From: JAJISG01 sp964347345
GTDB taxonomy: Archaea; Thermoplasmatota; Thermoplasmata; RBG-16-68-12; JAJISG01
Direction: 5' to 3'
NCBI GenBank assembly: GCA_964347345.1
Contig: CAYFYB010000042.1
Location: 1-8,697, forward strand
DNA length: 8,697 nucleotides
The translations under genes were made by a program, and so were the position numbers. Position 1 is the stretch's first letter; each line of letters begins with the position of its first letter. Shown here piece after piece: positions 1 to 8,697 of this stretch. Under the pieces are notes generated by a model. It ran no database searches and was not told the origin of the DNA. It saw only the letters and a program-made list of their open reading frames with translations.

Positions 1-2
1 AC

Positions 3-830
3 GCCAAGGAGCACGGGGTCAAGGTCTCCTTCGTGACGGAGGACACCGTCCGGGCAGACCTGGACTATGTGCAGGAGCTCTACAACGCCTGCGTCGAAGC
101 CGGGGCGGATCGAGCGGTGCTCTGCGACACCGTCGGCGTCATGACGCCCACCACCATGAGGTGGTGGATTGAGGAGGTGAAGAAGCGGCTGAAGCCTGTT
201 CAGCTGAGCGTCCACCTCCACAACGACTTCGGGATGGGGGTTGCCAACACCCTGGCGGCCTTGGAGGCTGGGGTGGAGGTTCCCCATACCACCATAAACG
301 GCCTGGGGGAGAGGTGTGGCAACACCCCCTTCGAGGAGACGGTCACGGCCCTGGAGGCCCTCTACGGGTACAGGACGGGGATTGACGTCTCCAGGCTCTA
401 CGAGCTTTCCCGCCTCGTGGAGGAGTTATCGGGCGTCCCTGTGGCCGTGAACAAGCCCATCGTGGGCTACAACGCCTTCCGCCACGAGTCGGGCATCCAC
501 ACCCATGGAGTGCTAATGCATACTCTCACCTACGAGCCTATCCAGCCGGAACTCGTCGGCAACAGAAGGGTGTTCATCTTCGGCAAGCACACCGGGGCGG
601 CGTCCGTGGAGGACAAGCTGAAGCAGGCTGGCGTAAAGGCAGACAGGGCGCAGGTTCTGGAGATAGTGGCCTCCATCAAGGAGCTGGCTGAGCACAAGGA
701 GAAGGAGGACCAGAGGACATTCATCCGGGCCTATCGTGAGCGGGAGGAGAGGCTGCGGGGGGTTACCGAGGAGGAGTTCTGGGAAATGGTGAGACGGGCG
801 GGCGTCCAGATGTCACCAGCCAAGGGCTGA
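3..830 (+). CDS. 2-isopropylmalate synthase / homocitrate synthase family protein (3' part, N-terminus cut off)
   Basis: Condenses acetyl-CoA with a 2-oxoacid, the first step of leucine synthesis or of 2-oxoglutarate elongation. The reading frame is open from base 3, so the gene begins left of the window and roughly the first 100 residues of the TIM barrel are missing; the GTG at 33 is only an internal codon. Visible barrel motifs are the metal-binding HLHND (about 213-227), GLGERCGNTP, and the conserved NKPIVGYNAFRHESGIH stretch (about 450-500), followed by the GKHTG segment of the small C-terminal subdomain. The protein ends soon after, with no room for the roughly 130-residue LeuA allosteric dimer domain, as in AksA/NifV/homocitrate synthases. 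Substrate is therefore uncertain: the leuCD and leuB neighbours suggest 2-oxoisovalerate, the architecture allows 2-oxoglutarate. Family assignment is firm, exact substrate is not. It converges on the surface-protein gene with an 11-base gap. Confidence 0.88.
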   Translation, partial: AKEHGVKVSFVTEDTVRADLDYVQELYNACVEAGADRAVLCDTVGVMTPTTMRWWIEEVKKRLKPVQLSVHLHNDFGMGVANTLAALEAGVEVPHTTINGLGERCGNTPFEETVTALEALYGYRTGIDVSRLYELSRLVEELSGVPVAVNKPIVGYNAFRHESGIHTHGVLMHTLTYEPIQPELVGNRRVFIFGKHTGAASVEDKLKQAGVKADRAQVLEIVASIKELAEHKEKEDQRTFIRAYREREERLRGVTEEEFWEMVRRAGVQMSPAKG

Positions 831-3800
831 GGGATGGTAGGCTACTGCCGCCTTCGGACAGCAGCCACCACGCCAACTGTGCCGATGGCAGCGACCGCTC
901 CTAGGAGGACCCAGAAGGTCGAGTTCGTGAGGAGTCCTGCCCCTAGGAACTCCCCGGAAACCGCCTCCACAGTCAAAGTCCTGGTGCTGAAATGAGGGAT
1001 GTACACGCTCAGCTTAAGGCTCTCTGGCGTCTTCAGGAGGTAGACCGCAGGCTGAGCGTTGCCTTGGGATATGGCCTCGATGACCAGGTCTAGGCTAGGA
1101 GACTGGACAACCTGTTTCCCATCGAGGTAGACCCTTAACTGCCGGTCCAGCTGAATCAGCTCTCCGCTGATCTCCAGGACGACTATGGCGCCCTGGGCCT
1201 CGTCGGAAGTCAGCTGCAGTGAGAGCTTGTTCTCGACGGCGGCTTGCATGGTGACTTGGAAGCTTCTGCGGAAGGACGCGTCCACCATCTGCACTTGGCC
1301 CGCTGCCTCTGGTCGTAGCTCGATCCTAGCCGCGAGGCGGCCTCTCACAGCCTGTTCAGCCATCCTCTCCTCGAATGCTGCCTCGCTGGGCGCCATGCTG
1401 AAGAGGGGCAGCCCGTGGAAGTGGACCGACTCGGGGCCCACCAGCTTTACGGTGATGAGGTCGCCCGCGATTTCCACAGAACCTGCTGATACTATGAGGA
1501 AACCCCGGAATTGCTCACCTGTAATGTTGATGGCCACACTCCCGTCGGGGCGTACCTCCTTGATGCCAGCGTTGAGGGATGGGTCAAGGGTGAAGTTTAT
1601 CGTGTTCCTGGCCTCTTGGTTGGGAGCCGGCAGGGGCCGCGAGACCTCCACAGCTGAGATGTCATCCATGACTACGAAGCCCTTGTTTGCCACATTTAGG
1701 TGCCCCACGGGATTGTCTATGGCCTTGATGCTAGCGTTCCCGGCAAAAGCCTTGAAAACGGCGCCCATGGTTCGCGTCTGGGCCTCGCCCATCTCTGGAG
1801 TGGAGAAGTTCTCGATGGTGACCGTCGTGAATACCCTTACTGACCTAGGTCCCTTCTCTCCCGCGGTGAGGGTGTAGTTGGTGATGTTGCCCGTTGTCTT
1901 GTTGAACTCGAAGGACACGAAGGTGCCCTTGATTATGGTGTTCTCCTCGGTGAAACCCTTCGCTCTCCCCATATGAGCAGTAGCCGTTCCAGCTGCCAGC
2001 AGCAGAACCGCCATCAGCGCCGCGATGAGGCCCTTGTGCATTCCTCTCACAACCTGACCGTACGACGAAGGCTATGGATATGAGGCTTCTGGCACATGTA
2101 TCGAACAGGTTGGCACAATTCTCGAACTTCCTCATCAGCCAACCCTTAAGAGTCGCCCGACCGATATCTCCATCATGCCCGGACTGACCATGGCCGAGAA
2201 GGTCCTCGCCAGGGCCAGCGGCCAGGAGCGGGTCAGTGCAGGCGACTTCGTGGAGGCTCAGGTGGACCTCCTATACATGCATGAGATGCTGGCCCTCGCC
2301 CTGGGCTCTTTCAGAGAAATAGGGTTGAAGAAGGTCTGGGACCCGGACAAGATCGTTGTGACCCTGGACCACTGGGTGCCGCCGCCCAACGAGCAGATAG
2401 CGATGATGCACCAGGACATTCGCGAATTCTGCCGGGCCCAGGGTATCCGCAGGTTCCACGATGTGGGGGACCATGGCATCATCCACCAACTGGTCGCAGA
2501 GCGCGGCTATGCCCATCCCGGTGACCTGGTCATCGGGTCCGACAGTCACACCAACACCGTCGGGGCCGTGGGCGCCTTCGCGGCCGGGATTGGAGCCACG
2601 GACACGGCGGCGGTGATGGCTACGGGCCGCATCTGGCTCAAGGTCCCGGAGACTATCAAGGTCCGCATCGAGGGTCGACTGTCGAAGCGCACGGGGGCCA
2701 AGGACGTCATTCTCAAGGTCATCAGCGTGACCGGCGATGACGGGGCCCAGTACAAGGCGGTGGAGTTCGTCGGTCCGACCGTCAGAGGCCTGCCTATGAA
2801 CGAGAGGCTCATCCTCTCCAACATGACGACGGAGATGGGGGCCAAGGTCGGTATGATCGCTGCCGACGACGTCACCAGGAAGTACCTAGCCCACGCGGGA
2901 GGGCCTTTCGATCCCTTTGATGCCGATGAAGATGCCGCCTATACCAGCTCCTATGACTTCCAGGTGGACGGCATGGGTCCCCAGGTGTCCTGCCCTGAGA
3001 ACCCCGGGAATGTGAAGCCTGTGGAGGAGGTGGTCGGCACGAAGGTCGACGTGGCATTCCTGGGATCGTGCACCAACGCCCGCATCGAGGACCTGAGGGC
3101 GGCGGTGGAAGTCATGAAGGGTGAGCGGCTGGCCCCAGGGATGAGGATGATCGTCTCTCCTGCATCCCAGAGGATCTACCGCCAGGCCCTGGAGGAAGGC
3201 CTGGCCGATTTCTTCATGGATGCGGGGGCGACATTCGCCAACAGCACCTGCGGGCCGTGTTTCGGAGGCCACCTAGGAGTCCTAGCTCCGGGGGAGGTCT
3301 GCATAAGCAGCAGTAACCGCAACTACCCAGGCCGGATGGGCAGCAAGGAGGCGAAGGTTTACCTGGCTTCGCCAGTGACTGTGGCGGCCTCAGCCATCCA
3401 CGGCGAAATCACGGACCCGAGGGAGGTTTAGGGGTGGAGATCAGGTTGAAGGGGAGGGTATGGAAGTTCGGGGATGGGATATCCACCGACCACATAATCT
3501 CCGCCAGGTATCTGGGGACTACCGACCCCAAGGTCTTCGCCGAGCACGCCATGGAGAATGTGGATCCGGACTTCTCCAAGAACGTGAAACCAGGGGATAT
3601 CATCGTGGCTGGCCAGAACTTCGGCTGCGGATCCAGTCGGGAGCAGGCCCCCCTCGCCCTGAAGGCCCTGGGTGTATCGGCCATCGTGGCGGAGTCCTTC
3701 GCCCGAATATTCTTCAGAAACAGCATCAACATCGGCCTGCCAGTGGTTGAGTGTAAAGGCATTTCCGAGGCCGTTTCGGAGGGGGCAGTCTTGGAGTTGG

Positions 3801-6800
3801 ACCTCGGAGAAGGCGTCGTCCTCACACAAGAAAGGGGCCAGCTAAAGATTTCTGCCTACCCTCCCCGCGTTCTGGAGATCCTCAAGGCCGGCGGTCTCAT
3901 CGCGAAGCTTAGAGCAGAGGCTGAGGCCTCCGGCGGAGGTTCAGTAAGATAGTGTCGGCGCACACTCTCAGACTCCGACTCGTCCTCTGAGTGTATATCG
4001 CGACAACCTCGACAGTTCCATCCAAGATCCGGCCCCAAGAACCCTTAAGTAGACACTCATGGTTGATGCAGCAATGGCCTTCAAGATCATCGTCTTGCCT
4101 GGGGACGGAGTAGGTCCCGAGGTGGTGCGGGAGGGAATAAAGGTCCTGAAGACCGTGGAAGACGTCTACGGCCTGGAGTTCAATCTCGTGCCCTACCCAT
4201 GTGGTGGGAAGCACTACCTGGAGATGGGGGAGGAGTGGCCTGATGGAGCTTTCGAGTCTTGCAGGACATCGGATGCCATCCTCCTGGGGGCCATAGGCTA
4301 TCCCGGGGCCCTTCTGCCCAACGGCGACCTGGCCGGTGCTGGGGTGGTTTTCGGACTGCGTTTCGGACTCGACCTCTATGCCAACGTGCGCCCAACGAAG
4401 CTGTACCCCAACGTCAGGCACATGGTCCATGGCTCCCCAAAGGAGGTGTGGGAGCCCGGGAAGGTGGACTTCGTGATCGTCCGAGAGAACACCGAGGGTC
4501 TTTACGCACCGATCCGTGGGACGCTGCGCAGAGGCGGGTTGGAAGAACTGGCCGTGGACAACCAGGTGGTAACCCGCAAGGGAGCCGAGAGGGTCATCCG
4601 GTTCGCCTTCGAGGTCTCCATGAAGCGCAAGGGAGCCCCAGCGGATGGCAAAAGAAGGGTGACCTGTGTCGACAAGAGCAACGTCCTCGACGGGTGTCGA
4701 TTCTTCCGAAGGGTCTATGACGAGGTTGCTGCGGAGTATCCTAAGGTGGAACGGGATTATGCGTACATAGACGCCTTCACGCAGTGGATGATCCGGAAGC
4801 CTGAGGTTTACGACGTGGTGGTGACCACCAACCTCTTCGGGGATATCGCGACGGATCTGGCCGCCGTCCTTCAGGGGGGGATGGGCCTCGCAGCCGGGGG
4901 GAACATTGGAGAGCGCCATGGCATGTTCGAACCCATCCATGGCAGCGCACCCAAGTACGAAGGTCAGGACAAGGCCAACCCGATCGCCACCGTGCTGGCG
5001 GTGGAAATGATGCTGGAATGGCTGGGGGAGAGAAAGAGAGAGAAGACCCTAAGGGAAGCCTCCCGCACCGTGGAGGCAGCGGTGGAGGCGACCCTCAGGG
5101 AGGGCAAGCACCTCACCTATGACCTGGGTGGACAGGCTAGGTGCAGCGAGGTTGGTGACGCCGTCGCCAAGAAGGTCAAGGCTCTGGCTCAGACTGCAGG
5201 ATGAGGCGAGCCGCTTCCTGAAGATCCGAGACTACGAAGTCAGGTTTTGGTATGCGGCCTCTCAAGCTTTCCCCCCGCCTGTTGACCCACCCAGCCATCA
5301 TCCCGACTCTCTTCGGTCCGAGGACGTCATCCACAGGCGAGTCCCCTAGGTGTAGGGCCTCTGCGGGACTGAATCCCGACAGCCTGAGGGCCATGTGGAA
5401 GATCTTCGGGTTCGGTTTGTATGCCATGGTGGCCTCAGAAGTGACCTTCACCGCGAAAACATCGCCCAGCCCCGATCTCCTCATGAGGGCCTCCAGCATG
5501 TCCTCATCTATGTTGGAAACTATGCCCAGCGTAAAGTCCTCCAAATCGCCGAGGGCCTGGGGCACCTCGGGATATACATCCGTAACGGCCCAGCTATCCA
5601 TCAGGTCCACGGTGAAAGGCTTCGGGTCATCGCGGATTCCATAATCATCGAAGAGAAGTGCCAGGGCTTTCCTGGTGGCCTCTCGAACCGTGACAAACCC
5701 GTCGAGGGCCACCTTGTAGCTTCTGTCCCACCACACCTCGATCAGTTCCTGATAGTCCATGGGGAGATCGAACTTCTGAATGATCCTCTCCATGACGTCC
5801 TGGCTGATAGTCTCCTCAGCCCTGAAAAGGGTGCCGAAGACGTCGAAGGTTATGAAGACGGGTCGCTTCGAGAGGATCATCCTCTCCTCCTATCGCCCCT
5901 TTGCCTCTTCCCTGACCCGGGGAATGACCTCCTTCGCGAACACCTCGAGGGGTTCAATCTCGTAGGCCCCAGGGAAGTAGACGACGAAGTATGTTACGCC
6001 CACATCCAGGTAGCTACTGAGGTAACGGGCCACTTCCTCGGGGTCTCCGATGAGATTTCTCTCTCGATAAGTCTCCATGTCTTGCCCCAGTCGCTTGGCA
6101 TAAGTCCGTGCCATCTCCATGGCCTTGGACGTATCCTCAGCGGTGACCACCACCTCGTTGTAGCTCCTCTCTATCTCTGCTGGATTCCTGCCCACGGCCT
6201 TGCAGTGCTCATCCAGGATCTTGGACTTCCTGGCAAACTCCTCAGGATCGCCGAAGAAGTTGGAGCGGTCGGCCCACTTAGCCGCCGAGCGGAGGGTCAG
6301 CTTTTCCCCTCCGCCTCCGATGGTCACAGGAGGCCTAGGCTTCTGCACCGGCTTCGGGCTGCAATATGCCCCTTCCAAGTTGTAGAATCGGCCCTGAAAG
6401 GTGACGCGCTCCTCCTCCCACAGCTTTCGGATAATCTGAATGGCCTCGTCCATCATCCCTATCCGGGCAGCAGCTTTGGGAAACTCGTACCCGTAGCCGT
6501 TGTACTCATGCTCATACCATCCGGCCCCAAGGCCGAACTCCAGCCTTCCCTTGGAGAGGACATCCACGCTGGCCGCTATCTTGGCCATGAGGGCAGGGTT
6601 CCGGTAGGAGTTGCACGTGACCATCTGCCCCACCCGCAGCTTGGAGGTCACCGCCGCAATGGCAGTGGTCATGGTCCAGCACTCAAACACAGGGAAGGCA
6701 CTGGGACGAGGAACCGGGTGGAAGTGGTCGTAGAACCAGCCAGAGGCGAAGCCCAGACGCTCCAAAGCGCGGGCGGTCTCCACGATCAGGTCGTACATCT

Positions 6801-8697
6801 CCTCAGGACTCGCCTCTGGAGGCAAGTCGTAGATCCAGCCCTGAGGAATCATTGCTCCGAAGGTGATGTCGCGCATGTTTGGGCAAGGGAGGGGTCTCTT
6901 AAGAGTTTCGCCCACCGAAGGGACACACTACTGCTTCTCCGAGAAGCGGGAAAGCTCTTCCTTCTGCTCCCTGTGGTTCCATGTCTCCTCTTGGTAGACG
7001 TCTTCCAGAAGGGTCTCCCAGGAGAGGGGATCGGCAGCCTCAGCCATCTTGATCGCCTGGGATATCTCTCCTCGAATCTCTTCTCTCATGGTTGCATCCG
7101 CGGTATCCTCAAGGAGACCACGATGCTTCAGGTGTCTACGAAACCTGCGTATCGGGTCCCTAGAACGCCAGGTCTCGACCTCCTTCGCCCCCCGGTATCG
7201 ACTGGGGTCATCAGCGGTGGAGTGGGCGCCCATCCGATAGGTGACGGCCTCGATGAAGGTGGCCCCCTTCCCCGCTCTGGCTGTACTCAAGGCGTCCCTG
7301 GAGGCTGCGTAAACAGCCAGCACATCGTTCCCATCAACCCTTACTCCCGGAATCCCATAGGCCAACGCCTTGACCACCAGAGTCGAGGACACCGTCTGCT
7401 TGGACAGAGGAACGGAGATGGCCCAGTGGTTGTTCTGGCAGAGGAAGACCACGGGCGGCTTGAAGACGCCAGCGAAGTTCATGGCTACGTGGAAGTCGGA
7501 AGCGGACGTGGCCCCGTCCCCCAAGTATGCCATGATTGCCACCTGGTGGCCCAGATGCTTTGCAGCCATGGCCGCGCCAACCGCCTGGGGTAACTGATTG
7601 GCGATGCAGCTCGACCAAGAGACGTGGTTTACAGACCGAGAGGCATAGTGGCAGGGTTGCATGTGGCCCTTCAGAATGTCCTCTTTGTTCCCGATGAGCT
7701 GGGCGACATATTTCACCAAGGGATAGCCCCGCAGCAAGGCTGCCCCTCCCTGTCTTAAGGCGGGGAATATCCAGTCATCTCTGGCGAGAGCGTAGGCGCT
7801 GCCCGTGACAGCGGCTTCCTCACCGGTAACGGTTCCATAGAAGCCAATCCTCCCCTGCCGCTGAAGTGCCATCATCCTCTCGTCCAAAAAGCGAAGGAGG
7901 AGCATGTGACGGTACAGTCTTAGAAGGTCCTCCTTCGAGAGGTCTGGCTCTTCTCCCACCATCGAGCCATCTGGTGCCAGCACTTGAAGGGTCTTCTGAG
8001 TCACCGACCTCTCCGGCCTTTTCATAAGTCGGCGGAACCTTAAGGTTTGCGAGGCCAAGGGCTCTCCAAGGGTAAGGCTCTGCGATAGTCCCTGCGTATC
8101 TTCTCCCTTGGCGCATCAGTCGATTCGGATCTCCTCCACTTGGTGGAGGGCCTTCATCTCGTATCCGTGCTCCCTTGAAAGCTGCAAATGAATCTCGAAG
8201 AGCCCTACCGCTGCGCGGTTTACTTCTTCGAGGTCCGAGTGAAATAGGTTCCTCGCGTTCTCAAGAAACCGCTCGGGGACGATCTCGAAGTCCTCAACCT
8301 TCTCCGTCATCCTCATGTGGTCGGTGTAGAACCTTTTATTCACCAGAGCAAGGTCCATGCAGGACATGAAGAAGATCTCCCAGGCCGCCCGCCGCATTAC
8401 CTCTGGATTTCGGTCCTCCCACCCCCGCTGCATCTTGCCCATGTAGTTGTAGAATCCGGCGTAGGTTTCCATCTTCACCCTCTTCAACGCCTGAGCATGC
8501 CAACGGCGGAGCTGCCGGGCGATTTCTCCCCGGTCCAAGTATACCTTATGTTTCAGGAGAAGACCCACTTCGTAGGGCCAGAAGCCGTCCACCCGGAGGA
8601 TGCGCTCCCTGACTTTCTTCAGGGGAAGGACGTGTACGTCCACTGGCGTAGTCCGGTAGAGCCAGCCGTGTTCCCTCGACTCCCCTTCATCGACGAT

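Overview
This GC-rich window (around 60% by eye) most likely comes from an archaeon. Gene starts that look leaderless are preceded by a recurring TATA-like box, AA(A/C)(C/T)CTTAAG. The isomerase is the split two-subunit archaeal/bacterial type of about 418 + 172 residues. There is an F420-type luciferase-like oxidoreductase and a sequon-rich surface protein with a single C-terminal membrane anchor. I cannot fix the phylum from sequence alone; no rRNA or other marker gene is present.

Left part (1-5204): a branched-chain or 2-oxoacid chain-elongation locus. It starts with the 3' end of an acyl-CoA-condensing synthase of the LeuA/homocitrate synthase family (3-830, cut by the window edge). After a convergent antisense gene for a predicted glycosylated surface protein (842-2050, minus strand) come the isomerase large subunit leuC (2175-3431), the small subunit leuD (3434-3952, coupled to leuC) and the beta-decarboxylating dehydrogenase leuB (from 4074). 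Together they can perform condensation, isomerisation and oxidative decarboxylation, lengthening a 2-oxoacid by one carbon. Leucine synthesis is the simplest reading, but the synthase lacks the usual LeuA regulatory domain and the LeuD specificity loop reads YLGT, so a homocitrate/2-oxoadipate role is not excluded. leuCD and leuB carry the same 10-base core promoter at the same distance from their starts. A tandem 17-base repeat with a 21-base period lies just upstream of the leuC promoter.

Right part (5176-8697), all on the minus strand: the 3' part of a probable nucleotidyltransferase-like protein (cut by the right edge), an E1-alpha subunit of a branched-chain 2-oxoacid dehydrogenase with no E1-beta beside it, a TIGR03560-like LLM-class F420-dependent oxidoreductase, and a HAD hydrolase of the haloacid-dehalogenase-like type. 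The last two form a tight two-gene unit. The HAD gene converges on leuB and overlaps its 3' end by 29 bases.

I found no tRNA, rRNA, CRISPR array, insertion sequence or phage gene, and no gene-free stretch longer than about 125 bases. The window looks like ordinary chromosomal metabolism. The most distinctive parts are the repeat operator at leuC, the unfamiliar surface protein and several active-site deviations in the elongation enzymes. I do not see clear evidence of a wholly new system.
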